Source of the DNA: Sialis fuliginosa
Taxonomy: Eukaryota; Arthropoda; Insecta; Megaloptera; Sialidae
Direction: 5' to 3'
Length of the DNA stretch: 64,000 nt
Assembly (NCBI GenBank): GCA_961205875.1
Contig: OY540809.1
Location: forward strand, 13,156,267-13,220,266
The notes under the pieces are model-generated. The model saw only the letters and a program-made list of their open reading frames with translations, ran no database searches and had not been told where the DNA came from. This document shows positions 1 through 12,800 of the stretch, piece after piece (position 1 is the stretch's first letter; every line of letters begins with the position of its first letter). A program made the position numbers and the translations under genes.

Positions 1-527
1 CCCAGTAATGGCTATTTTTTAATTAAATGTACTGAATTAGAAATAATATTTGTTGATATTTGATTACCACCGTTTCTGAATATGAATTTATATACATTTA
101 ACTGTTTTACAGCGTGATTTGATGACAATCGGCCAATATTTGTCAAAATGGTAGACATTTAAACTAATTATTAGTATAATTTATTATATTATTATAGCAA
201 CTGCTTTACATTGTTTCAAATTTGACGATTCTTTCTTTTATATCTTTTGTGTCGTAGTACTTATCATTTTGTAATCATTAGCAAGTGTCCATCACTGTGT
301 ACTCATTACTGGTTTTACTTTATTCATTACTGGAGAAAAAACATAAACAAAATAAAAGACTGTAATTTAAAAAATAAACTATATTTGCGGACTTTAGTAA
401 TTAAATAGATTAAATAAAGAACTACTTGTTTTATTAGTAACATGAGTTTATGAGAATTACAAAAAAGAAGCCCGTCAATCACAAAAACAGTAAACCTTGC
501 TCTTATAGCGACCATAACTTGTGCCAG
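1..527 (+). mobile_element. MITE family A, copy 1 (left end outside the window)
   Basis: This segment matches 11709-12200 over most of its length (for example CCCAGTAATGGCTAT at the left and GCGACCAT at the right). The right end is an ACTTGTGCCAGT-TA version of the terminal repeat. It retains a stretch (about 400-455) that copy 2 has lost. Confidence 0.75.
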
Positions 528-1710
528 TACCTTATATGTTTTACATATACCATGTTGTATGGTGTAACCATCTGCCCTTTTACTGTGGGGGAGGCAATTT
601 AAGACGGTCTCGTTTAAAAATCTTATTTCAATAATATTTAAAAAAAAACATAAAATGATATGTTAACAGCAGTTTGTAGACATTAAAAAAAACATTATAT
701 TCAATTAAATATAAGAGCTATTAAAAATTATTAATATTTTTGACATGACTAGAAAATTTATGTGGACATGGACTCATAAAAAATACACAATATTTAAATT
801 TAATTAAATTTTATAAAGTAATATATTTTTGTATGAAAAAGTGCTTTACAATTAATTATAATTTTTTGGGTTCCGTCACTATATTGTGCGTTAGTCTGTC
901 TGCCCTTTCGTCATAAAAAAATCTCGTAAACTATAATTTATAAGTAAGAAATTTAAAACTTTAGCTAATTAATTTTTACATACACGAATTTATTCAGTGA
1001 TCATGGAATATCCTTGAAAAGCCTCGTTTAGGCCATCTTTTAATTTTTGAAAAATATATATTTGAAACAAAATTTCGTCTGAAATAATTTACTCCGTCGT
1101 AAATTTTAGATTTTTTGACTTTTTTTATTCAGAAACTTGAGAGAAAAACTTAAAAAAAAAGTTTATTTTTATCTGATAAAATTAAAGAATATTTTTTTTT
1201 CACTTTTGTCGTATTTCATTCTTAACTTCCATTGTGCAATAATAAAAACAATGTGTGATGTAAAATTAATCTTTTTTTGTCTCCGATAGTAAACTTTTTA
1301 ATATGTTAAGAACATCATAGTAAAAAATAACATTTACATGTTGTATTATAAATACAATTTTGTCATATTATTGTACCGAGAGAAATTTCGTACATTTACA
1401 TCTTGGCACGAATATTTATACAAATTACGTACGTTTAGTTTAAACGACTATTGTCATTTCGAAGCGAGTCATTTGAAAAATCCATAGATATTTGTTTTGA
1501 TCTACACAAATACACTCCACCACTGATGTTAATGTGACATTTGCAATTTGTTGGTTCAGACAAAAGAAATACTACAGCTCTTCTTCCGACGTGTCATGTT
1601 TATTGAAAAAATGTCGAAAAAGAAAAATTGACAGATATATTACTTTAACTTGGGTTTATGTTAATAATAATGTCTTTATTTTGTAGACAACAGTACATTT
1701 TTCATGTCTG

Positions 1711-2288
1711 ACAAGTAACACTACCCAACTGTAACTCACCGATTTGAATGAAACTTAACATACTTATTAAACACCAAAAAATATTAAATACGTGTTTTTT
1801 TGTTTCGGCTAAATACGCTTTTTAGGGGTAGAAATCACCCCTTAACCACTGGAGGTGGAAACAGTTATAACTGTTTCCACCTCCTAATTATTTCTGAAAC
1901 GATACATTTTCTGAAAAAAGTGCTTAGGACCAAAGTCGTAGAGTTCAAAGTGATGCACTTGATGGCGACCTTGAGGTCGATTTTCAAGGTGAATGAAACA
2001 TGAAATGATTTTCAAATGACCTTGAAAATCGACCTCAAGGTCGCCATCAAGTGCATCACTTTGAACTCTACAACTTTGGTCCTAAGCACTTTTTTCAGAA
2101 AATGTATCGTTTCAGAAATAATTAGCTATAACTGTTTCCACCTCCAGTGGTTAAGGGGTGATTTCTACCCCTAAAAAGCGTATTTATCCGAAACAAAAAA
2201 CACGTAACTATTTAATATTTTTCGGTGTTTAATAAGTATGTTAAGTTTCATTCAAATCGGTGAGTTACAGTTGGGTAGTGTTACTTGT
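1711..2288. mobile_element. Foldback element with about 275-bp arms
   Basis: Left arm 1711-1990 and right arm 2019-2288 are near-perfect reverse complements with a 28-bp spacer. There is no coding potential. The left arm has about 13 extra bases that form a local hairpin (see 1849-1885). Confidence 0.9.
1849..1885. repeat. Short perfect palindrome inside the foldback's left arm
   Basis: GGAGGTGGAAACAGTTATA is followed directly by its own reverse complement. The right arm of the foldback has a short GC there instead, so the inverted copy was added to the left arm alone. Confidence 0.85.
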
Positions 2289-2893
2289 GAGTCATTCAGA
2301 AGTCCAAGTAACTAGGAAAAAGGGGGAGGGGGCAGCTAAAAACCCCCGAAGGTATTTTTTGGAAAAATATAAAAATTCAACAGCTATCCCATATTTGTAA
2401 ATGACAAAAAAATATTATAAGAAAATCTATTCAAAATCTATCTGTGAGCAAAGATATCTTCAAATTAATAGATAAATTAAATAAATTTTAGCATTGCGAA
2501 CATAATCCCTATATTTGAATAGCTCCCTATAGTTTTGTTTAACTTATTAACAACATTTGAAGTTTTTTATTTTTACAAATTGCGCAATATGCCTCGTTTT
2601 CTATTATATTTGTTAAGAACAGAATACACAGAATAATAATTAATAATTAGCACAAAATCATCAAAATAGCAAATTGTATTGTAAAAATTTATGTTGTTAA
2701 ATGTTATCAGTAGAAAATAACCAAAATGTTAACGAAAAAATAAATTCTCATTGAGAAAAAAAGCAGTTGTAAAATAAGTATTAGTTTTTAAAATTGTATT
2801 TTGATGCTACAAAAAAAACTAGGTTTTTCAAAATTAAAATTTTTAGGTTGCTTAGATCTAAGTAATAGTCACTTTATTTAAATAATATTAAAA

Positions 2894-3440
2894 ACAGTAG
2901 TGTCTCTTTTTACGCGGATTTGAAGTTACGCGATGTGATTTTCATGCAAGTTCAGGGATTCCCCGTTCGTTTCAGCGAGCAGGATATCATTTAATGAAAG
3001 CTGATAATTCAAGGAATTTGAATATGTTAACGTTTTGTTATTATTAAAATCTTCGTTTAACAAGATTTCACTCCAGTTAATAAATAGTTGTATTTTCAAA
3101 TAGTAACGATAATATCTGATGAAAAAATATTGTTAGTTTTCAATAAAAATTAAATAAATAAAATTGAACAACAAACTTACTTTATTTTAAGTTTTACATC
3201 AATTTCCTTCAGATTTTCGAACTACATACTTTCTTTGTGTTTTTTATTTTTTTTTACAGTCTTATCTTTGTGAATTTTCAGAAACTTTTGTTACACAAAT
3301 TTCGGTCTATTTTAATTGATTGGTTTGGTTTAACGCGTTTTTAGAAAATTATGGAACTTATCCCTAATTTTACAATCTAAGTAATGCCTTTTTTAAGCGA
3401 TTTTCTGTGGAACGCATCTACCGCGTAAATTGAACCCAAT
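2894..3440. mobile_element. MITE family D, copy 1 (ACAGTAG ends)
   Basis: It begins ACAGTAGTGTCTCTTTTTACG and shares its interior (FRAGMENTS such as TTTCAGCGAG, AAAGCTG.CAATTCAA, AACAAGA.TTC) with 16291-16775. The right end CTACCGCGTAAATTG is a diverged inverted copy of the left. Noncoding. Confidence 0.6.
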
Positions 3441-3877
3441 GTGCTCCACAAAAATGTACTCCACTCTATATATAAAACATAAACAATAGTTGATGCTTTT
3501 TATTCCCTTCCCCTCCCTTGGAAAAGATGTCTGCCCTTGAACTTTCTATTTCAAAATTATAAATAAACTGCGTCATTTTAATATCATAAAAATGTCCACT
3601 AAAATCAAGAGAATTCTTAAAAAATCGCCACACCATCAAATTAAAATAAATCAAACCTGTACACTTAACATTAACTGTCGGGTAACTCGATCACCAAATA
3701 TCTCAACTAAATATATGATCCATGTTTCACTCACTACTCCATTTTGTCATAAATATAAATATAATTTATATGTAGGTATATTTTAATAGACATCAAAGAA
3801 AAAAATACCACCACTATAATTATTATGTTGAGTTAGTGCCAAGACGAAAAAAATATTTACTTTTTTTATATTTTCAG

Positions 3878-6800
3878 ATTCTACGAATAAAGTTTTCATC
3901 AGCAGCCATGCAGGATTGTGGAGGATCTGTCGAAGCGAATATAAAGTGCCCGCAAGGTCTAACGGCACGGCTTTGAATATTACCGCGGACACTGCTGTTA
4001 GACAACCTGTCCGTAAGTTACTGCAACACTTCTTAATTATGTATATACCATTATTCCAGTGTATCCCATCATTTTTTAAAAAAGCATATTTTTTTGAGCG
4101 AGGGGCGATATTTTTATTGCATTGTAAAGTAGTCATGTTCCGATTAATTATGGAATAAAATATCCGGCAAATGGCCCTCGCGGCTCTTCATGAAAGCGAT
4201 GATGTTCTCGCAGAGTTCCGGCTCTATTTCACCGATGACGTGTTGGATCTCGACCTTGAGCTCGGGAATAGTCTGTAGCGCATTTGCATAAACCTGAGAT
4301 TTCATAAAACCCCAGAGGAAAAAATTGCACATTCTGGCTGACCAGCTGACATCGGAATTTCGGGAGATGATTCGGTCCGGAAATTGTTTCTCCAATAAAT
4401 GGATTGTTTCATGCGCGGTGTGGCAGGTCACGCCGTGCCGTCCTGCTGGAACCACACGTTATCTAGGTTCAGTCCATGCAATTGAGGTCACAAGAACTCC
4501 GTTATCATTTTGCGGTAACATAAGTCATTATAGCCCAGAAAATAAAGGAAAAAGTATGAGGTGCCAAATTTAAACAGTGATTAGAACATGTCCAGATGTA
4601 TGTTTCTTGAAAACTCCCTACAAAATTTGCTCTGGAACACCCTCAACCAAGGGCCCAAAGTTTTGTTTTACAAGGATTTTGTAAACATTCTGTATCTAAT
4701 TAACGGAATGTTCAATCAATTCCGTCTTTCGCATTTTAAACAGATAATTAAATTTTCTACAACCTTTTTTATTATTATTTTAACCAAAAATAATTGTATA
4801 CCTTTCAAAATGGCGGTCAAATTAAAAAAATTACTTTAAAAATGCAAAATATTGAGTTCGAGAGTCTTTTTGATAGGTATAAAGACGGGGTTGCTTAAAC
4901 ATTCCGTTCATTAGATACAGAGTGTTTACAAAATCTTTGTAAAACAAAACTTTGGGCCCTTGGTTGAGGGTGTTCAGGAGCAAATTTTACTAGGGAGTTT
5001 TTAGTGAAATATACATCTGGACATGTTCTAATCACTGTTTAAATTTGGTACCTCATACATTTTTACAAATTTTACACCAGTAAAAATTTCTACGTTACCT
5101 GGACTATTAGCAGTCACTGTATTTCCGGCCTCACTTTAAAAAAAAAGTACGGCCTAATCACACCGCCTGCCCAAAACCCGCAACAAACAGAGGCTCGTTG
5201 AGGATGCATTTGTTTCTCAAGGATAACGTGCGGATTTTCTGAGCCCCAAATTCGACTATTTTGTTTGTTGACGAACCCGTTCAAATGAAAGTTTCACTCT
5301 GTCCGTCCGTCTGTCTACATAAATTTTATACCGATTATGATGAAATTTGGTATACAGATGTAGATTGATAACCCAAAAACAGAAATGATGTGATTTTTGA
5401 AAAAAAAATTTGGACCCCCTTCCCATAGACTGAAAAGTATATTCAATTTTTTTTATTTATCCCATTAAAAAAGGTATTTTTAGATAGATCTCCTAAAATG
5501 CAACAAAAAATGTTTCTAACACCTTTTGATTTTAACCCTTCAGTCACGATATATTTGCGTTCAAAGTCGTTATCATCTATTTTTCTAAACTGTCGATTCA
5601 AAAAATTTGAAACAAAATCAGAATGTAGCTTTTAATTGGTACTTTCAATGAAAATTATAACGAATACTGTAGCAAAAATAGTTTATGAAATATTTTGAAA
5701 TAACTCTTTTTTATAAATCGTAGTGACAATGACTATCAAGTGCGTACCTAACACGCACTTGGCCGTTTTATTAATAATGGGAACCTTAGAAACAAATAAA
5801 TAACACGGTACCTAACATTGAACCCAATGTGCTTCATAAAGTCAGCAGTACATAATTCAGATCGGTGTTTGACAGTATTGATAATAGATTCTAAAATGTT
5901 ATAAAACGTATATAATATAATAATAAATATAAAACGTATATAATCATTTTTTTTATCGGTTTCAATTTCAACGGTTAAATACTACACTGCTAAGAAATTA
6001 TATTAGGATAGTAAGTTTCGTCAAGTAAAAAATTTAAGAACCCATTTAGAGTAAAATTTTTGGCAAAAAAAATATGTAGATCTATAACTTTTTTTGTATA
6101 CGAAATTATTAAATTTTAATATTTTGATCAATTTTCATGGAACTTTTACATATGTCTGGTATTACAAAGGAGTTAACAAAATTTGTGGCCTAATAAGCAC
6201 TTTCAACGGGGTATTAATTCTGTGAAATTATCTATGGATTAGTTTTAGAATTTAGATCAATGATACTTTAACACTGACCGTACAAGATATTTTTTATAAT
6301 GTCACCACTGTTTTAATACCATTGGTGTTTACTTACCGCGAGAAACTTGTCAAACACTTCATGATACTTCGAGGGAACTAAATGTTTACCGTTTGAAATC
6401 CAAAATTTGTCACAAATCATCATGAAAGTTTTCGAAGAATATTAAAATTTATATATTTTATATTTGTATATATACTTATTTTTTTATTTTATTATAATCT
6501 ATTGTTTTAGAGACACTGGTACAATTAGCGTCTATTTCTGTCTTGTATTTTTGAGGCTAATATCATTCACAATAACGATTTTTCAAACGTACTGTTACGT
6601 ATGGTCAGTAACTAGGTTTCTGTCGCACACATAAGCAATAAATTTTTGTGTTGTTCTAGTTTTACAAAGAAATGTGGCATATCGGACTTGAGAATTTAAT
6701 GATAAACTTATTGTGTTATTTTTATTCTGTCTAGTCTCCATCTTGATTTTTACAACTGATAGTCCAGTCTCGATCTCGTATCGTAAAAAATTAAACTCGG

Positions 6801-9800
6801 TCTCGTGTGATTTTTTTTCTCAAAATTTGTTTTGCGTTTGCTCTTATTAAGAATCTATAATACGTATTTTTTTACTTTAACTTGATTTAAAGATTAATAC
6901 CAAATAGGACAATTTAAGTACCAGTTATTGATAATCATTTAAAACCGACTCTCGATGAGGCTAATAAATAAATTTGATATAATAAGTTTGCCTTACAGTA
7001 AGACAAATTTGAATTGGGGGCGTAGTGTTGAATTCAGAAATTTATTTTTCGAATAAATTTTTTTTTTTTACTGAAGTTTTCAGCTAAAACCGTCTTTTTA
7101 CTTGATGAACCTCTATAAATGAATCAAATTTCGTTCTACGAAAATTTGAACTATGAAATTAAAGTCAATTTTTTTGGGTTTTCATTTTTGTTAAAAGTAT
7201 GTTTATTATATAGAAAATAACGTAAAAAGTTGAAATTTTCAAACCGCAGATCTGTATCTCAAAGCGTTCTCGAGAAATAGCCTCTCAATTTTTTTTTTTT
7301 AATTTTATGAAAAATAGCCGTAACTTTCTGAACGGGTGATCAGAATTGATTTTAGTTAATAGATTTGAAATCATCGTACCAAAATCTTTATAATGACACT
7401 GTATAATACCTACTTTAAAACTCGACAAATTTTTTTTTGCGAAAAATCGAAAAAATTCATTTGTTAAAGGTATACCTTTAAAAAAATCAATTTTCGATCA
7501 ATTTTTTTTCGAATTTCAAAGTATTATACATATCATTATATAGATTTTTATTCGCTCATTTCAAATTAAATCAAAAAATTTAAACTTTGAGAGACCATAT
7601 CTCGAGAACTGTTTCACATTCAGACAGAGCCGGCCTTAGCAAGTCTGGTGCCAATGTCAATTAAAATTGATAAATTAACAAATAACTTGAATAGTTAATA
7701 TCTCAGCTTGGCACGATCCTACAGAATCCAACTTTTTTTTAAATTACAACTTGTACAATGATTTGAACCAAAAAAGTCACTGGCTCGCCCCCCTACCCTA
7801 AAGCCGGCACTGCATACAGATATGCGGTTTGGTTACATTAGGTATTTAAAAAAATATTTTAACTTTACTTAATTATTTAATTTTTTTAAGTTGACTTAAA
7901 AATTTTAACAATTTTTATTAATAAAAATATATTCGGATTAAAATTAACCTTCCTTTAATTTCGATTTCTTTATGAAATATTTAAAATATAATGAACAATT
8001 TTCTCCTTCACGACATAAGAAAAGTTCTTTTGTCTCGGAGAAAGAAAAAAATAATTTTTTATTCTTAAATAAATTGCGTCAACTTAAAACAAGATAAAAT
8101 TTAAAATACTTGACATACTACAACTTTTATTTTTCTTGTGATAATATTTATTTAATATTTTTGGAACAATGCGCTACATGTAAACAATATTTATACACTT
8201 TTAATTTTTTTTACGAAATCATAAACATGTGTCTATCTTACTAGACTTGTTTACAATATACCCCAGTGTCCAGAATTGTATTCGTTAACAGGATTATGTA
8301 ATATGAGTCAGTCAGGTGCCAAACAGACTAGACGTCGGAAAAATGTATACGAATAAACATTGAAGAAATTTTATTAATATTTTTTTTTAATTTCTTGTAT
8401 TTATCGAAAAAGCATATAATATATCAATTAGATTTGAAGATTAGTACGTAGTTGTTTCAACAATATTATTAATTTAAATAAATGAGGGTAGCAGTGGACG
8501 CCTTATATTAAGTTCTTTGTGTTTGTTATTTCAAACAAAATTGATAATTTAATATTAACAAAGTAATGGGAAAGGACGCTAATTTAAAAGCTTTCATAGG
8601 CACCGAAGTGTAGAGGTACTCCTGTAAGAGTTGTGACAGCGTCGCCATTTTTAGCCAAACGGTGATTTATTCAAAAATTCATTTATGTATTATTTTCAGC
8701 AAAAAATAAAATAAATTATAATTGAAAATAATATTTAGTTAGACTTGGCTACTACAATCAATCAGAAATCGATTCGGACTGTCAGAACTCAGACTTTTAC
8801 TATGAATATCTCTACTCTAGAGAAATGTTTCAAATCATAAAAGTTGTTTAAATAGATCATCAGAGATCTAGAAGACAAAAAAATGTTATTGTTAAATGCG
8901 ATATTTTCCAAATCTTAGCTAAAAATCACATTTTAGTTAATAAATAAAACTACAAATTTTATGAATTTTTATATATTTGTTTAACTTTTATTTATATGTT
9001 GACCATTTCTTTTTTTAGTATCACAGGATATGATTAATTTGATTTTTAATTTAATAGATATGGGGTTGAACGTTCCGTGTACATCATTTGGCAATGAGTT
9101 GCGAATTAATACGTCATAAAATTCGCCGTGTGATAAAAATATGTAAAGGTGTTAGATGAGTGCTGAAAAAAAAATTCATTTCTCAGTGTAATATACATTT
9201 ATAAATCTCATACAAATGTTGATTCAGTAGGTAAATTTTAAACATATTACCTACCTAGAAATTTTTGAAATCGTAAAATTGAAATTGCATCACTGACGCT
9301 GCAGAATAAATATTTGGTGCCCTCATTATTTTATAGGATAAAAAAATTAAATAATTTTTACCAACATTAAAAAAAGTTTAATTTTACAATTAATTTTTTG
9401 TTTGCTCTTCAAGAATACTATGCACATCAAAATCTATACAGTGTATTCCAAGATGGTTAAGCCATAGGAAATTTAACATAGGGACAATTAGAAGTGTTTT
9501 AGTAACCTTTGATCAAATTTAACGATATGTGATTGGTGCATTTTGAATTGCCGCCTCGAAACTAACTGATAAATTTTAAATTAATCAACAGTACTTTGTT
9601 CTTAACTTTAATTTCATTAATTTAAGCATCCTAGATAAAATTATAATAATATTTTTTGACAAATATAAATTTGAAAACAAAATACTGATTACTATTTTAT
9701 TAAATTTTGTGGCGGCATTTCAAAATGCACCAATCATCATCGTTAAATTTGACCAAAGGTTACTACAACATTTCTAATTGCCCCCATGTTAAATTTCCTA

Positions 9801-12800
9801 TGGCTTAATCAACTTGGAATACACTGTATACCAATTTCTCGAAAAAACATATTACGGAATTTTTGAAGTGAAACTTCTTTAGCGAGTTAGTGAATTGGAA
9901 TGACCTCGACACGTTTTAAATTATGACAGATTTTCAAGATGAAACGTTAAGGAGAGTGTGCATATGCATGAGGGAGCGATGAGTATATGTATAAGAGAAA
10001 GAAGGATGAATGCATACAGGTCAATTTAAGTGTTTTGTATACGGTTTATGCATCAAAATAATATGTTTCATTGTTAAAAGTTTCATTTCAATCGTGCGCT
10101 TATGTGGGTGAGGGATACACCACTTTTTTGTTATATTTGAAATTATATTATTATTGTTCAACATTGTGTATTTTAAAAATTCTTGTCGATACTCATCGAT
10201 AGACAAGCGGACTTTATCGCCAATAACAAACATCTATGTTTAAGTATTTTTTAGTGTGTCTATTTAAATATAAACCCGGAAAGTAGCGTTGGAGTAGCTA
10301 AAAAAAGATCGACCTTAAATTTAGTTTGCTGCTCTGTTCAAAATATCATACATACACGTTGTAGTGAAAAAAATATTTAATTCGACTATTAGGTGTGAAA
10401 AATGCGCTATGTCCGTTAAACAGGTGAGTTACTAAAGACTCGCGTTTCTTTGCAAAACACGCACCCGTCTATTGGCGTAATTGATTGAATAATTGATAAT
10501 TTAACTGTCAATTAGTTGTTTTTTAAGTAGCGAAAAAAAAACACCATTCAAGTTTAATTAAATATAATTTGTATATGTAGGTATAATGTCTTTTGAAACT
10601 CTTATGTCCGGTATTATAAAGGAGTTAGCAAAATTTGCTAGCTAGCAAGCACTTTCAAACGGGGTATTAAATCTGTACTAGTATCTAGGGATTAGTTACG
10701 GAATTTAGAGCAGTGACACTTTAATAATTTTCATAATATCACCACTGTTTTAATACCGTTGGTATTTACCTACAACGCGTGCGCGAAACTTGTCAAACTC
10801 TTCAACAAACTCCAAAAGAACTGTCATATAAGTTTGATATCTCATTTGAAAGTGCTTGCTAGCTAACAAATTTGCTAGCTCCTTTATAATACCGGGCATT
10901 AGGGTCTATAAGACAGCTTTTAAACGTTTGAAATTTTTAGTTGGGGAAGGGGTTGTCTGATCAAAAAGTTATTCAATTTTTAAAATATATAAAATTTAAA
11001 ATGATTGCAATTACAATTGTATTAAGTAATATTGAAAAATAAGGGTAGTGCTTAGCATGATAGTTTGGGGGAGATATTTTGATGTATTCTTTAGACAGGG
11101 AGTCCACAAAAATATGACAAGGTGTGATTGTGGATCAAAAAGTACAAAAATAATTTTGACAATCCCAATCGGTAGGGTTATAAAATAAATCTATATTCAG
11201 ATTTTTTTTACATTAATATTACTGCCACTTTATCTGAAATAATAATGACCTTTTTAAACTGAAGCATTAGTGATTTTTTAAGAGTAATTTAAGAAAAAAA
11301 GTATATGTTTTTATCAATTTTTGTTATATTATTATATATTTGAAAATTATTTACTAAGAATTATTATGAGAAATATTTGAAATATTGTTTTAATATAAAA
11401 AAAATTATCAGATGGTGTAAAACTGTAATGAATTTAGGGAAAGAAATTCACGAACAAGTTGTTTGAACTTCAAACTAGAAACTAAACCAGTAGTTCTTTA
11501 ACTTTTTTGTAGATTAATCCTTGAAACTAGAGTTTTCACGTTGTTTGAAAGTATCCCCCAGTTAAAAACTTTATATAAGATATAATTGCAATATACACAT
11601 TGATAGTTAACTTTTCAGGAAAACTTGTAGTAGAAACGTATTATATTTCAGTTATTACTTTGGGTAACCAAGAAGACCACATAATGTACTGGCACCAGTC
11701 TTGGATATGACCCCAGTAATGGCTATATTTTAATTAAATATACTGAATTAGAAATATTTGTTGATATTTGATTATTACCATTTCTGAATATTAATCTATA
11801 TACATTTAATTGTGTTACAGCGTGATTTGGTGACACTTGGCCAATAGCTGTCAAAATGGTGGACATTTAAACTAATTATTACTATAATTTATGTATTAAT
11901 TATTAAATTAACATAGCAACACTGCTTTACATTGTTTCAAATTTGACGATTTTTCTTTTATATCTTTTGTGTCGTAGTACTTATCATTTTGTAATCAGTA
12001 GCAAGTGTCCATCACTGAGTGCTCATTACTGGTTTTACTTTATTCATTACTGGAGAAAAAACATAAACAAAATAAAAGGCTATAATTTAAAAAACAAATT
12101 ATATTTGCGGACTTTTAAATTTATTAAATTACAAAAAAGGAGCCCGTCAATCACAAAAACAGTAAACCTTGCTCTTATAGCGACCATTACTGGTGCTAGT
12201 ACCTTATGCTTCGTTAGATTTATCTGTAAAGATATGTTACGTGTAAGAATTAAATATAATAAAATAAATATAATAAATATAATAAAATATACAGGGTGGG
12301 GCAATAGTGTGTGGATGTTCGATAGCTCGTAGACCATATCAAATAAAAAAAAATTTCTAATGCAGATGGAAACTGTGGGTAAATGCGCATACATAGAAAT
12401 TATTATCAAATGTACAGGGTGCTACAAAAAAGTGTGGAACGCTTAAGGTAATTTTTTTTAAATGGAATGCCCTGATTATTTTTGCATATTTAAAACTTCT
12501 TTTGGGATGTTTATTCATATCAAAAATATTAGCCCCATCTGATGCCCGGTTTAGACGTAATAATATATTTTTCAAAAAAATTGACTTTTACATTACTCCA
12601 CTTAAAAATTCACCACTTCCGCGGCCGTAGCTTTGAAGACGAAATTAAATATGGACCTTATTGTAGGAGGTTGATGTGTACTTTTGCTTCAATATCTTAG
12701 AGCCACCATGTACAAGGTGTTCAAAATTAATTTTCAAATTTTGAGAACTTCAAAGTTATTTTTCTCAACTATTTCAAATGGAACACCCTATATATTTTTT

